Positions 1-10,732 of a DNA stretch of 64,000 bases are shown here, one piece after another. The position numbers and the translations under genes are program-made. The stretch covers positions 64,417,708 through 64,481,707 of the forward strand of contig CM026387.1 in the NCBI GenBank assembly GCA_014843695.1. Direction: 5' to 3'. Each line of letters opens with the position of its first letter. Within the stretch, counting starts at the first letter, position 1. Source of the stretch: Archivesica marissinica (lineage: Eukaryota; Mollusca; Bivalvia; Venerida; Vesicomyidae). The notes beneath the pieces were generated by a model. It was not told the origin of the DNA and made no database searches. It saw only the letters and a list, made by a program, of their open reading frames with translations.

Positions 1-378
1 ACGACAACAACGAAGCGACTGCGACAGAAACAACGACGACCAAAACAACAACAATAATAACAACATAACAACAACTACAACATGTATTGCATTAAGACAT
101 ATGTTATACATGCTTCGTACATTTACAATGTCAATCGTAATATATCTCTTTCAATGAAAGTGTGAAGTAGCAACACAAACGTAAACACTACAGCACGATA
201 TGATAGCAATGGTTCAATTAATATATTCAATATAGATATAAAACTATTTTAATGGACTTAATGCTATTGAAACGTATACATAGCGAACACAATATTCACA
301 TTATTATACCTCGTAAGTTTAAATTATCTACAATTATGTGATCTTGAATTAAACTTATAAGTATCAGATTTTAATACA
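1..378. other. No gene; CAA/ACG-rich start then AT-rich DNA
   Basis: The first 80 bases are a degenerate CAA/ACG-rich simple sequence. The rest is AT-rich with no ORF, RNA or repeat that I can recognise. Confidence 0.5.
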
Positions 379-624
379 TTAACCCATTCAACACCAAGTA
401 ACTGACATGGACTGGTGCGTGATATTTTCAGACCAATAAATTAATAAGAAAATTACCTTTGGACCAGTTCATTTATCAAAATGGGTAATTTTATCTAAAA
501 ATAGTAATAATTATTACTGGCAAAAAAGTGCAGATCCTGATGAGACGGCTCGTCACGAGCCGGCTCATCTGGATCTACACTTTTCATAAGCCTATTTAGA
601 GGCCTGTGGGGTTGAAAGGGTTAA
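379..624. mobile_element. MITE-1 copy a, piggyBac-like (TTAA ends)
   Basis: The element begins TTAACCCATTCAACACCAAG and ends with the inverted form GGGGTTGAAAGGGTTAA, so it has short terminal inverted repeats bounded by TTAA. TTAA targets and CCCTTT-like ends are typical of the piggyBac superfamily. A near-perfect palindrome sits at 532-576 (GATCCTGATGAGACGGCTCG and its complement). A second copy with the same ends and palindrome, in opposite orientation, is at 39734-39974. No transposase is encoded, so it is non-autonomous. Confidence 0.75.
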
Positions 625-857
625 ACAAGCGAATTAGTCAAAATCCAACTTTAATGATCTCCAGAATGATAACATGATTATCATTCAGACAGGCTGGATA
701 CCGTGTCATATTATAAAATCCCGCTACATAAATGTTCCACCCAACAACTGCTATCTAGAGTACCTATCCGGTGACTTGTGGGCTTGTATTTAGTATACCC
801 AGAGACTATTGGGCTCTCATAGAGTCTACCACGCCACTGGCGGGTTCACAGTTAAAA

Positions 858-992
858 CGTTTAAACTTTATTAATTTTTACAACGATTGCGAAGCAAGTT
901 CCAACAACTTATATTAATCACTCGTTTGTGCGGATGAAAGCGTGTTTGTGGTCATTCGTGTGGGAGGAAACCGGAGCACCCGGAGAAAACCA
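858..992 (-). mobile_element. SINE-A fragment (3' half)
   Basis: SINE-A is a tRNA-derived SINE whose sense strand has an A box (TAGCGCAGTGG), a B box (GGTTCGATCC) and a tail close to TTGTAAAATAAATAAAGTTT. This copy is reversed and retains only the tail and body, breaking off at GGAGAAAACCACA; the tRNA head is missing. Confidence 0.75.
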
Positions 993-1099
993 CAATAATA
1001 ATAGTAACTGCTTTATTTAACGAGGAAGCTTACATAACACATAGCTAATACAAATAAGGCCTTGAACATATAACATATATTAATTAAAGAAACACGTTA

Positions 1100-1328
1100 T
1101 GTAGTCAAATCACTCGCCCTTCACCGCCGTCGGTTCGAATCCCACTGGGGGTGTCGAATTCTGTCATTTTAGGAAGATATCCAGCTGGTTTGCTACAGGT
1201 CGGTGGTTCTACCAGGGTGCCTGTCAGTGTCTCTAATACACTTCGGAGAGGCACCAGGGGTCTTTCTCCGCTGGAGAGTCGGCATATAGCCTAAGCTGTT
1301 GGTGCGACCGCAACCACCCCCAAACACA
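1100..1328 (+). mobile_element. SINE-D copy, 5'-truncated head
   Basis: SINE-D is a tRNA-derived family with a Ser/Leu-like head (A box around GCAGAGTGGTTA, B box GGTTCGAAT) and a body with GGTCGGTGGTTCTACC and GAGAGTCGCCATATGACC. This copy begins just before the B box and continues to the ACCCCC end. Confidence 0.7.
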
Positions 1329-1742
1329 ACATCAATGTACACTTTATTTATATATTTTTTAAATGTCACATGTTATATATATGTAGCCAGAACTAAAGAA
1401 TAAATGTACATGAACAATGACAGACAGAAATTGAATATGATATTATGGAAACTAATCGGTATCAGGTAGAAATGCCGATCACGCTGATTGACAATGGTAC
1501 TATTTGTTTATTGAATCTCTAGCAGTTTGATAGATGACTACCTCAATTAATATGCTAATTACTTTATTGTTGTGTATTTAAATTTGACATATTTATGTTC
1601 TCCAAATGACGAAGCGATCATTTGAATGTCAGTTGAATTACTGTTTTTATATCGATATAAATTATAACTGGACCGATAAAGTCCATACTGTTTGATATAT
1701 TACAATATATTTTTATATGTGCAAATATGAATACTGTGTGTT
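1329..1742. other. No gene; AT-rich intergenic
   Basis: AT-rich sequence with frequent stops in all frames. Nothing recognised. Confidence 0.5.
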
Positions 1743-1842
1743 GGGGGGGGGGGGGGTAAATTCGCACCAACAGCTTATGTCATATGGCGATTATAATGGA
1801 CACCCGGATAGAACCCCCGACCTTCCGCAATCCAGCTTGATA
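1743..1842 (-). mobile_element. SINE-D fragment with poly-G start
   Basis: A run of 14 G is followed by the reversed 3' part of SINE-D (TTCGCACCAACAGCTTATG, CATATGGCGA) and then its middle (TAGAACCCCCGACCTTCCGC). About 80 bp between these parts are missing compared with other copies. Confidence 0.65.
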
Positions 1843-2060
1843 AATAAACGAAAATACAATGTTTTATATATACTCATGGTAACATACTATAATAAACAAA
1901 CACTTTACTTTACAATACAATCAATATGTACTTATATTATAGTTAGTGGTTGTGTAGGGGTGTGAAGGTGTATGCATTTATTTACCATCGCCACAGCAGA
2001 GCATATGGGCGAGCATGTTTTTGTAATATCACAGTATGTGAGTAATATTGAATATGACTA

Positions 2061-2164
2061 GGACGGACGGACGGACGGACGGACGGACGGACGGTCGGAC
2101 TGACGGACGGACGGACGGACGGACGGACGGACGGACGGACGGACGGACGGACGGACGGACGGAC
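2061..2164. repeat. (GGAC)n microsatellite
   Basis: About 26 copies of the tetranucleotide GGAC, interrupted by GGTC and TGAC variants near 2093-2103. Confidence 0.95.
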
Positions 2165-2845
2165 ACTGTATGAGGCCTTTGGATTGCGTAAAGTTCATTG
2201 TATTTACAAAACAGATAGCAATTAGAATACTCGTATACCCTTCTTTAAGCTTGGCTTATACAGACATATTTGATGAGTTAATCGCCTCTTATAACGATCC
2301 AGCGAGCGACAACTATTCTAACAAATCATATTAAAACCAATACTGATTGCTTTTCGTAATGTATGCGAATGGTTTTGTAAAATTGCCATGAACTAGCAAA
2401 TCTTGTTTATAAAATGTTGTCAATAAAGACACTAGTTATCAAACATTTACCAGTATCTCGAGTAGCAAATTATGTTATTGCATTCATAAGTATTAGTTCT
2501 TCAAGGCGGTGATAGCGGAGGTACACCACATTTTGTCATCTAAAATGATATTATTATTCGAGTTATTAATGAATAAAATATATTTTCCAAATTTGGGGTA
2601 GTTAAACTTTTTATATTTATTCATTTTTAGTTACTTTATTGTTTAATTCATTTTCATATTTTATGCAGCATATACATGTACTACTATTACATTTCATTTC
2701 AATGTTTAAACAATTTAAATCTCCATTCCGTCGTCACTGGCAGTATCCGTTGAGCTGCCACACTCATCAGCCGTAAATATTTCATGAAGTTTGTTGTATA
2801 TTCATATAACTTTTAAATATTAAAAAATACAAAAAGATATACCTT
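2165..2845. other. No gene; AT-rich intergenic
   Basis: AT-rich sequence without a supported ORF, RNA or repeat. Confidence 0.5.
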
Positions 2846-2980
2846 CGGGAGTACCCGGAGACAACCCACCTGTCCGATCTGGCGATCACCGTACCGTCTC
2901 AAATACTTCCCGGTCCGAGGATCGAACTCGGGTTGCATTAGTGAGAAGCGAGCGCGGTAACCACTGCGCTAATCGGACAG
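2846..2980 (-). mobile_element. SINE-A fragment (5' half with tRNA head)
   Basis: Reversed SINE-A from the body to the very 5' end: it ends CACTGCGCTAATCGGACAG, the complement of the start CTGTCCGATTAGCGCAGTGG. The tail is missing. Confidence 0.8.
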
Positions 2981-3431
2981 TTTTAATATAGGGCGATTGA
3001 CGATAGGACAAGTTAACCGGGCAATTTCAGTGAAGATATCAAACCAAACAATTATTAAAGTATTTGAAAAATATAATTATAATTATTCTCATTTTTTTCG
3101 TTCGTTTTGTTTTCTTTCTGTAGCTCAGTTTCTTCGTAATAAATCACGACAGCAGGGAAATGAATGCTGGTAAATCACTTTATCATCTTTTATTAATATT
3201 TCTGTCATAAAAAATGCAACACTTGAATACATTTTATTTGGCCTTTCTCAACACAACAATGACTTTGAGCAAGATCTAAAGAAAAGATCCGTCGCTTCTG
3301 TTGCAGGATCAATACAGTGAAACTAATAATGTAAAACAGCGCAATGAAATAGTCTTTAATTATAACCATTATAGTGAAGTAACACTCTGCTAAATCGAAC
3401 ACTCTGCTAAATCGAACACTGCTAAACCGGC
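2981..3431. other. No gene; short direct repeat
   Basis: AT-rich. The only structure seen is a short duplication of AACACTCTGCTAAATCG near 3380-3425, directly before a SINE-A. Confidence 0.45.
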
Positions 3432-4210
3432 ATGTCCTATTCGAATAGTGGTTAGCACGCTCGTTTCTCTCCAATGCAACACGACCCCGATCCTCGGGGA
3501 CAGGGAGATATGTGAGATGGTATGGTGATCTCACGTTCGGACATACCGGGATTGTATGGTGATCTCACGATCGGGCATGCCGGGATTGTATGGTGATCTC
3601 ACGTTCGGACATGCCGGGATGGTATGGTGATCTCACGTTCGGACATGCCGGGATTGTATGGTGATCTCACGTTCGGACATACCGGGATTGTATGGTGATC
3701 TCACGACAACTCGGACATGCCGGGATTGTATGGTGATCTCACGTTCGGACATGCGGGATTGTATGGTGATCTCACGTTCGGACATGCCGGGATTGTATGG
3801 TGATCTCACGATCGGACATGCCGGGATTGTATGGTGATCTCACGATCGGCATGCCGGGATTGTATGGTGATCTCACGATCGGGCATGCCGGGATTGTAGG
3901 GTGATCTCACGATCGGACATGCTGGGATTGTATGGTGATCTCACGATCGGGCATGCCGGGATTGTATGGTGATCTCACGATCGGGCATGCCGGGATTGTA
4001 TGGTGATCTCACGATCGGACATGCTGGGATTGTATGGTGATCTCACGTTCGGACAAGCGGGTTTTCCCCCGGGTACTCCGATTCGTTCTCACACAAATTA
4101 CCACAATGTCATACACTACAAGCTTTCGTCCGCAACAACGAGAGTGATTAATATAAGTTGCTATAGCTTGCTTAGCAATCGTTGTAAAACAAATAAAACG
4201 TTTATACTAA
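3432..4210 (+). mobile_element. SINE-A whose centre has become a tandem array
   Basis: The left part is a SINE-A tRNA-like head (GTGGTTAGCACGCTCG, then CGATCCTCGGGGACAGGGAG). The right part is the SINE-A body and tail, from CGGGTTTTCCCCCGGGTACT to GTTGTAAAACAAATAAAACG. A normal copy is about 230 bp; this one is about 780 bp because the GGTATGGTGATC...CGGACA segment is repeated inside it (see 3517-4057). Confidence 0.85.
3517..4057. repeat. 34-bp minisatellite inside SINE-A, about 16 copies
   Basis: The unit is built on TATGGTGATCTCACGATCGG followed by GCATGCCGGGATTG. Its first half matches SINE-A body sequence. Copies differ mainly at ATCGGG versus TTCGGA and by occasional 1-4 bp indels. Confidence 0.9.
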
Positions 4211-4620
4211 ATGGGCCAGATTTAATCACCAGGCTAGAGGAGAAGCAGTGAGGCGAATTTGTTACAATGTTTACCTACGCGAAGATGAATTTCACATTGT
4301 TGCAATATTTAATCCAAGATACCATTGTTCAATGTTCAACTGTGTAGAGTTATAAAACAATGCATGACGACTTTCTCAAATAAAGATTAAAAACTATGTA
4401 ACGCGATCCCAATGCGGGAGAGTAACCTAAAGGTGGAGGGTATTTGTTGTAGTGTCACAAAACAATCGGGTGGTCATACCGAGGGGAAGTGTTCAGTCGT
4501 TAAATGAATAATGTATACAGAAAGGGGAATTAATTAAACAATGAATTGAAATATTAAAAAAATATAAGATTTAAACCACTTTCTACGTCTACGACATATG
4601 GACATTTCAAGTATGCAGTC
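4211..4620. other. No gene
   Basis: AT-rich sequence with no recognised element. Confidence 0.5.
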
Positions 4621-4805
4621 TACATCCGTTATGTCAAAGTCGGTTATGTCGAATTATCCGGTTATCTCGAAGTCGAGTCAAAGTTCCTTTTCAGACACTA
4701 TCATTTTACATATAACTGGCTCCGTTTATATCGAATTTCGCAAAGTCAAACTTCGGTTATGTCGAAGTATTTTGTACGGTCCGACGGAATTCGACATAAT
4801 GGATG
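4621..4805. mobile_element. Short inverted-repeat element (MITE candidate)
   Basis: It starts ACATCCGTTATGTC and ends GACATAATGGATG, which are imperfect complements. The interior repeats GGTTATGTCGAA-like words on both strands. No clear target duplication is seen, so the class is uncertain; the layout resembles Tc1/mariner-type MITEs. Confidence 0.5.
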
Positions 4806-5318
4806 CAATTATTAAACATACAGTACATACATTATATTACATTACACAGTAATTATTAACCTGCTGTGCATGTAAAATTGAAACAATGAAGTGTGTACTG
4901 CCAGTGATTGTTGACCTGTCTGCTAGAGGTCATACGAATATTCATAACGCACAGTTTATTTTAGGAAATAAGTAACTGTAGATTACGGTAAATGTATTCC
5001 ACTAAGTTACAGCTACATTTACAACTATCCATAATCGTATTATACCCTTATCATTACGGTGCAATATCTATAACTGTATGCCAATAATAGGTTACAGAGA
5101 CCGGTGAATCCTCACATATATACTAGCTTAGCTTATATATGTGTATATGTCTTTAAAATACTGTCGTGACGTCATACGTTTGTACTTGCAGTCCATTATT
5201 ATTAATATTGGACTGCTGTCAAACGGCCAGCGTATTATATTAAATACTACGCGTATATGTATGAAATTAACATTTTTAATCAGTACTATCTTGTTATATA
5301 AGTGTGTATTTTAAGTAA
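4806..5318. other. No gene
   Basis: AT-rich sequence without a supported feature. Confidence 0.45.
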
Positions 5319-5427
5319 GATATAAGCCTCAAACAGATCCAATATGTAAAATATAGGTACTGTCTTCGGCGCTACGCGCTTCATACAGTCCAATATTTTA
5401 TATATTGGATCGTTTTCGGCTTATATC
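5319..5427. repeat. Inverted repeat, about 37-bp arms
   Basis: GATATAAGCCTCAAACAGAT at 5319 is mirrored by the complement ending GGCTTATATC at 5427. The arms also share CCAATATGTAAAATAT and its complement. A smaller hairpin (CTGTCTTCGGCGC / GCGCTTCATACAG) lies in the loop. It may be the core of a MITE. Confidence 0.65.
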
Positions 5428-5439
5428 CTATACATATAC

Positions 5440-5688
5440 AGATGGATCAGTAGTCCAGTGGTTAACATGAATAGCAGGTTCGATCCTCCGTCTGACCCTA
5501 ATAATATTAACAGTCTTTCAGATTGGACTCTGAACCGAGATCACGTAAAAGAACCAGATGATACTCTGTAATGGGTCTCTGTCTGTATACATGCCCTATC
5601 CCCCAACATCTAAAATGACTAATCTCTTCAGGAGGCGTCCCTCATATGGGCAACCGGTAGCTACGATAAATAAACGTAACACACATGA
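5440..5688 (+). mobile_element. SINE-B copy
   Basis: SINE-B is tRNA-derived: A box TAGTCCAGTGG, B box GGTTCGATCC, a body with ATTAACAGTCTTTCAGATGG and CACGTAAAAGAACCAGA, and a tail GCGACGATAAATAAACGT. Here the anticodon region and part of the body are deleted, but head and tail are both present. Confidence 0.8.
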
Positions 5689-5689
5689 T

Positions 5690-5860
5690 ATGAGCGACGC
5701 CTCCTGAAGAAATTATGAATAGTCATTTTCAGGATAGTGAAATGATACAGACATAGACCCATTTCAGAGTCTGCTCTGGTTCTTTTACGTGCACGGTGTA
5801 CAGCACCGACACGAGACCTCGGTGTAAAGTGTCATCCGAAATAATAATATGATATAGTCA
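5690..5860 (-). mobile_element. SINE-B-like body, tail-to-tail with the previous copy
   Basis: This reversed SINE-B body (GGTTCTTTTACGTGCACGG, CACGAGACCTCGG) meets the plus-strand copy tail-to-tail at about 5688. On its 5' side, where a tRNA-like head is expected, the sequence passes into the 72-bp array at 5861-6686. Confidence 0.75.
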
Positions 5861-6686
5861 GTTTAGTATGGTATAGAGGGAGATCGAACTTGCGACTGCG
5901 TGTATTACAAGTACAGCGTGATAACGACTGCAGTTTAGTATGGTATAGAGGGAGATCGAACTTGCGACTGCGTGTATTACAAGCACAGCGTGATAACGAC
6001 TGCAGTTTAGTATGGTATAGAGGGAGATCGAACTTGCGACTGCGTGTATTACAAGTACAGCGTGATAACGACTGCAGTTTAGTATGGTATAGAGGGAGAT
6101 CGAACTTGCGACTGCGTGTATTACAAGTACAGCGTGATAACGACTGCCAGTTTAGTATGGTATAGAGGGAGATCGACTGCGACGCGTGTATCAAATACAG
6201 CGTGATAACGACTGCAGTAGTAGGTATAGAGGGAGATCGAACTTGCGACTGCGTGTTATTACAAGTACAGCGTGATAACGACTGCAGTTTAGTATGTATA
6301 GAGGGAGATCGAACTTGCGACTGCGTGTAACACACACAAGGTATAGAGGGAGATCAACTTGCGACTGGGTATTACAAGTACAGGCGTGATAACGACTGCA
6401 GTTTAGTATGGTATAGAGGGAGATCGAACTTGCGACTGCGTGTATTACAAGTACAGCGTGATAACGACTGCAGTTTAGTATGGTATAGAGGGAGATCGAA
6501 CTTGCGACTGCGTGTATTACAAGTACAGCGTGATAACGACTGCAGTTTAGTATGGTATAGAGGGAGATCGAACTTGCGACTGCGTGTATTACAAGTACAG
6601 CGTGATAACGACTGCAGTTTAGTATGGTATAGAGGGAGATCGAACTTGCGACTGCGTGTATTACAAGTACAGCGTGATAACGACTG
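5861..6686 (-). repeat. 72-bp tRNA-Thr-like tandem array, about 11.5 copies
   Basis: Read on the minus strand, each unit looks like a tRNA-derived SINE head. It has GTTATCACGCTGTACTTGTA with a 4-bp anticodon stem (TGTA/TACA) around the 7-base loop CTTGTAA (anticodon TGT, Thr), then a B box (CAAGTTCGATC). The T-stem does not pair, so these are not working tRNA genes. Four copies at each end are nearly identical; those at 6150-6385 carry indels. Confidence 0.85.
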
Positions 6687-7043
6687 GACCACTGTCCTTT
6701 CTCGTGGTGACAACTACGTATTCACGTGATTGTCTATCACACAAGCGTCATGTAATTTATTATAGATGCCCTCAACAGATACTAACTTCATCTCGATATG
6801 TACTCCTAACAATTACATTAGTTATCCAATTAATCAATGAACACGTGCATCTCAAAACCATGACATCACTAACAGGCATTTACGCGACTTTGGAACAAAG
6901 AACTTCGTGCAGATCAATAAAAGGTGAATGAGTGATTTGCATGTTGATACCTGTAATACGCGTTGTCATGGTAATTCCTAATGCTCACAGGCTTCAATAA
7001 AGAATACTTAACGTAATTCAAAAATGAAAATTGCATGGAAATA
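6687..7043. other. No gene
   Basis: Between the tRNA-like array and the next SINE-B; no supported feature. Confidence 0.5.
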
Positions 7044-7266
7044 GACGGATCTGTAGTCCAGTGGTAACACGCTGGACTGGTAATCCAGGGATCGCAGTTT
7101 CGATCCACCGCCTGACCCTAATAAAATTAACAGTCTTTCAGATGGGACTTTAAACCGAGGCCTCATGTCGGTGCTGTACACCGTGCACGTAAAAGAACCA
7201 GCGAAGACTCTGGAGGCGTCGCTCATTTTACCGGTAGCGACGATAAATAAACGTAAAACACACACA
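7044..7266 (+). mobile_element. SINE-B copy with internal deletion
   Basis: Full tRNA-like head (TAGTCCAGTGGTAACACGCT, then GGATCGCAGTTTCGATCC) and the tail GCGACGATAAATAAACGT are present. About 75 bp between GACTCTGGA and GGCGTCGCTCAT are missing compared with the copy at 21110. Confidence 0.85.
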
Positions 7267-7308
7267 GACAATTGCTTTCAATCAGGCACACTGTCAAATA
7301 TAAGAGAG

Positions 7309-7595
7309 TACCGTCTCTGTGACCTAGTGGTTAAGGCGTCCGCCTACAGAGCGGGAGGTCGACGATTCGAAATTCGTCAGGGATTCGTTCTGATATGGCC
7401 GGTTGGTGAGCCGCCAGCTAGTTAAATAATGGCTACCGATTGTCTACCAGCCTGGCGCTTGGCATATAAGCATATGATTCGGGAAGTACTGATGTTCATA
7501 AAAAGAGGTGTCTCATAAGTCAGAAATGGCTGGCCCTTTAAATAGGGATGAGACTATAATAAATAAGCACTTTACATTTTACTTTTACTTTTTAT
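7309..7595 (+). mobile_element. SINE-F copy
   Basis: tRNA-derived head with A box GACCTAGTGGTTAAGGCG and B box CGATTCGAAAT. The body contains GGTTGGTGAGCCGCCAGC, and the 3' part is rich in TTTAC/AATAAA words. A diverged reverse copy is at 52031-52270. Confidence 0.7.
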
Positions 7596-7605
7596 AAGTC
7601 TCTGT

Positions 7606-7692
7606 AGTAGACAATTGTTTTATTTTCGAAAGTGTCTAAGGTTACGCAAATGATGCTCGTAATTTCCATAAATGTTATAGTATTTGACAGTT
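7606..7692. repeat. Dispersed repeat, about 90 bp, copy 1
   Basis: CTGTAGTAGACAATTGTTT, TTTTCGAAA and ATAGTATTTGA match 9338-9428 at roughly 80 percent by eye. Type unknown. Confidence 0.6.
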
Positions 7693-7721
7693 TTCTTTCT
7701 CACGTAAAATAACAAGTCTAT

Positions 7722-7822
7722 ACCATTGCACTATCCTCCAAAATCTAAAATGGCTAATCTCTTCAGGAGGCGTCGCTCACATGGACAACCGGTAGCGACG
7801 ATAAATAAACGTAACACACACA
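7722..7822 (+). mobile_element. SINE-B 3' fragment
   Basis: Only the 3' third is present: GCACTATCCTCCAAAATCTA, CTCTTCAGGAGGCGTCGCTC and the ATAAATAAACGTAACACACA tail. It looks like a 5'-truncated insertion. Confidence 0.8.
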
Positions 7823-8730
7823 GTTTTCTTGATATTGTGGGGGTTTCACGACTCCCAGCTGTATATCTGCTATTCTGTGTGGATGAAGACACGGATGTCC
7901 CTCAAAGCAATAGTTGTGACACGGACACGGAGAGCGATTTAGGTAATTCCATTACAAGTCTGTAGGAACCCGTGTCACATATGTAAGAACGGTATTATAT
8001 GCAAAACGACATTTCAGATATGCAAACACTTGTCAGAAGTGTAACAACGTCGCCTGTTAGATACATAAAAGCAATGGAAAAACATTTGCCGTTATATGTA
8101 AAAAGGTAAAGAAAAACAACACAAGTGTCAGAAATGTATGTATAAAGAAAATGTTCAGTAAAATGTCAACCACAAATTCACAAACCTTTTTTTATATATA
8201 TAGCTGTAAATGGTGTGTTTACATTTCTGACAAATGTTCACATATATATCTGATATTTCTTTTTTTATAGATATAACACCGTTTTTACATATTTGACATT
8301 TTTACATTTAGGTTTCCTATACACATGTATAGTTTTAGATATGTGTGTTTGATTTGTCCGCTTTATAAATATGACAAGCTGTCGTATCTATTGAATACAT
8401 ATCCCAGGAAAAGCGCTAAATTCATTGTAAAATCATTTATTTGTAGAAGATCTGTTATGTATTTATAAGAATATAACTAAGCCTATACAATGGTACCCGA
8501 TACCTACCCACCGCTTTCTAGGCCAGTTACTTGTTCGGTTATTAAACTGTAAACATAAATCATTGATTTAGTAGCTTGGTACTTAATTTTGAATTTCATG
8601 TATGTATCAATTGTGTACATAACCACGATTTTATATTAGGTGACATATAGGTCCACTGGGCCGGGTGCTTGTTTGTATATTTATTATCTGTAGTATATAT
8701 ATTGTCGGATGCACATGTCACTATAATAAA
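7823..8730. other. No gene; AT-rich with weak inverted words
   Basis: AT-rich. TTTACATTTCTGACA near 8220 and TGTCAGAAATGTA near 8128 are complementary, which suggests a degraded inverted-repeat element. The stretch at about 8500-8730 ends in a TTAC tail like the 3' end of a retroelement, but no coding remnant is seen. Confidence 0.4.
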
Positions 8731-8752
8731 ATATTTACTTACTTACTTACTT
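8731..8752. repeat. (TTAC)n microsatellite
   Basis: Short TTAC/CTTA run after AATAAAATA. Confidence 0.8.
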
Positions 8753-8767
8753 ATACGAATAATAATA

Positions 8768-8880
8768 CGAAACATATCGGTATCATAGTGAGACATAGTG
8801 AAACATATCGGTATCATAGTGAGACATAGTGAAACATATCGGTATCATATTGAGACATAGTGAAACATATCGGTATCATA
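8768..8880. repeat. 31-bp tandem repeat, about 3.6 copies
   Basis: Unit GAAACATATCGGTATCATAG followed by TGAGACATAGT. Confidence 0.9.
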
Positions 8881-8968
8881 AAATAAGATTGTTCTGTTTT
8901 TAGTCTTCGTTAATTACAACAATTTAAGACAAATTCATGTTTTACAACATTTATTCCGGTGAATGTCT

Positions 8969-9041
8969 ATGTACTGTAGGTTATGTACTGTAGGTTATGT
9001 ACTGTAGGTTATGTACTGTAGGTTATGTACTGTAGGTTATG
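8969..9041. repeat. 14-bp tandem repeat, about 5 copies
   Basis: Unit TGTACTGTAGGTTA, perfect copies. Confidence 0.95.
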
Positions 9042-9100
9042 AAGATACATAATTGTTTTTTTCCCATATGTGCAAGATGCCAACAACAACGTAATCTACT

Positions 9101-9299
9101 ATTCCAAACACTGCATGCTTTTCAACCTATTCCAAACACTGCATGCTTTTCAACCTATTCCAAACACTGCATGCTTTTCAACCTATTCCAAACACTGCAT
9201 GCTTTTCAACCTATTCCAAACAATGCATGCTTTTCAACCTATTCCAAACACTGCATGCTTTTCAACCTATTCCAAACACTGCATGCTTTTCAACCTATT
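9101..9299. repeat. 28-bp tandem repeat, 7 copies
   Basis: Unit ATTCCAAACACTGCATGCTT followed by TTCAACCT; one copy has CAATGC for CACTGC. The ORFs across it are products of the repeat. Confidence 0.95.
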
Positions 9300-9337
9300 A
9301 ACATATGATTATTACTTTATGGTAGTAATGCAATTCC

Positions 9338-9428
9338 TGTAGTAGACAATTGTTTCATTTTCGAAAATATTCAACGTTACGTAAATTATACTTGTAGATT
9401 TCCATAATGTGTTTTTCTATAGTATTTG
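9338..9428. repeat. Dispersed repeat, about 90 bp, copy 2
   Basis: Related to 7606-7692 (CTGTAGTAGACAATTGTTT and ATAGTATTTGA). Confidence 0.6.
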
Positions 9429-9429
9429 A

Positions 9430-9529
9430 ATGTGCTTCACTGTTGTATAGGGTATTGGTAAGGAACTAGGCATTCCACAATGTGTTTCACTGTTGTATAG
9501 GGTATTGGTAAGGAACTCTGCATTCCACA
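9430..9529. repeat. 50-bp direct duplication
   Basis: Two copies of TGTGYTTCACTGTTGTATAG...GCATTCCACAA with 3 differences. Confidence 0.9.
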
Positions 9530-10115
9530 ATTGCGTTTACAGTTATTTTGGTTTAAATATTAATGTTGTGTTTTCGCCGCTTTTTATATATATTAAATTG
9601 TTACACTTGTTTTTGGTGAGGGCCGATTTATAATGTGTGGGTTTCACGTGTGGTCCAAACCCGGTTGCCTGTATTATGTATAGAGGCACTAGAATATGCC
9701 AGAACAACAAGTTATACACCACATACAGAGAATATAATATATATGTGTACATTTACGCTGCGTACACTGTTACACGTGTATATGGTTATTAAAATTTATT
9801 TTTACCCTTTCCCTCATAGAAACACCTCTCGATGCCATTACCAATACGACATACATTCACAATGTAGTAGCTAAGCCAATGTTCATAATAAAGGCTAGAA
9901 TCGCATGTAGTCCAAGTAATATCTATGGAGGTGGGAGAGATATGGCGACTACTTATCCACTGCATGATAGCTAAATGGCTGTCGTTTGTATGGAGATATA
10001 ATAGTATATTAACCTAAATCTCTTTGAAGGAAAGGGTTAATTAAACAGATTGAATACAAAAGCAAATACTTATTTTTAAAATAATATTGAAACAAATGTT
10101 TTTAAATAAACTTAC
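9530..10115. other. No coding feature; probable intron of the unidentified gene
   Basis: AT-rich sequence downstream (minus-strand sense) of the donor at 10115. It is intronic if the exon at 10116-10294 is real. Confidence 0.45.
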
Positions 10116-10294
10116 CATTTCATCTCTAAGCACTTGCAGCGCCACGTTTACCCTGTCAGTAGCAGCATTGTATTCCGCCGCGTCCACAACTAGTAAAGAT
10201 TTCATCTTTGATATATCGCAAACTTGTGTAAACAAATTATTAACAAGAAATAAGTCTTCAGGAGCAAAATGGCTCTCTGGTGTCAAAGTCAGGT
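10116..10294 (-). CDS. Internal exon of an unidentified protein-coding gene
   Basis: On the minus strand a pyrimidine-containing acceptor (GATTCTTCAG) precedes 10294, and a consensus donor (GTAAGT) follows 10116. Between them 179 bases are open in one frame: two bases completing a codon plus 59 codons, so the exon enters in phase 1 and leaves in phase 0. The peptide runs from LTLTPESHFAPEDLFLVNNL through VCDISKMKSLLVVDAAEYN to NVALQVLRDEM. It is balanced, helical-looking and has no low complexity, unlike every repeat-derived ORF here. I do not recognise the family. It lies 13 kb beyond the SOBP stop on the same strand, so it belongs to a different gene. Neighbouring exons were not found. Confidence 0.7.
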
Positions 10295-10732
10295 CTGAAG
10301 AATCGATTGATCGGATAGCGTTTAAAATACAAACCTGTAGCTGTCATAGTTCGTAAGCACTCGTAAATAATCGGTATTTTTCCGATCAAGATTTGAACGC
10401 GGATTCGGTCCACAAATCACCAGGTAATGTTGTTTTCAATAATTACAACGTGCAAACTTTAATAATTGTATGCGATCATTTGTAGGAGTGATTCATAATA
10501 ATACATCTTAAGTAATTTAATAGTTATTATTTGTATTATCGTGTATACCTGTCAATGAAGATGGCTTTATCACGTGCCTGTACAACTCCTGATGTGCTTG
10601 AGATAAAACAAAATGTTACAGGGTTGAGCTGACATTCTCACGCCGAGGACACATCTCGCAACAGCAGCGATCCGTACGTCGGGTTTCTTAAATATGGATC
10701 CAGCATCGCTGTTCTACAGAAGTTGTGGACGT
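10295..10732. other. No further exon seen; probable intron
   Basis: Upstream, in minus-strand sense, of the exon above. No second exon with matching phase 1 was found. Confidence 0.4.

Noticed and set aside
5861..6686. CRISPR-like array or functional tRNA cluster
   Set aside because: There are no variable spacers, the repeat is contiguous, the T-stem is unpaired and the context is a eukaryotic SINE.
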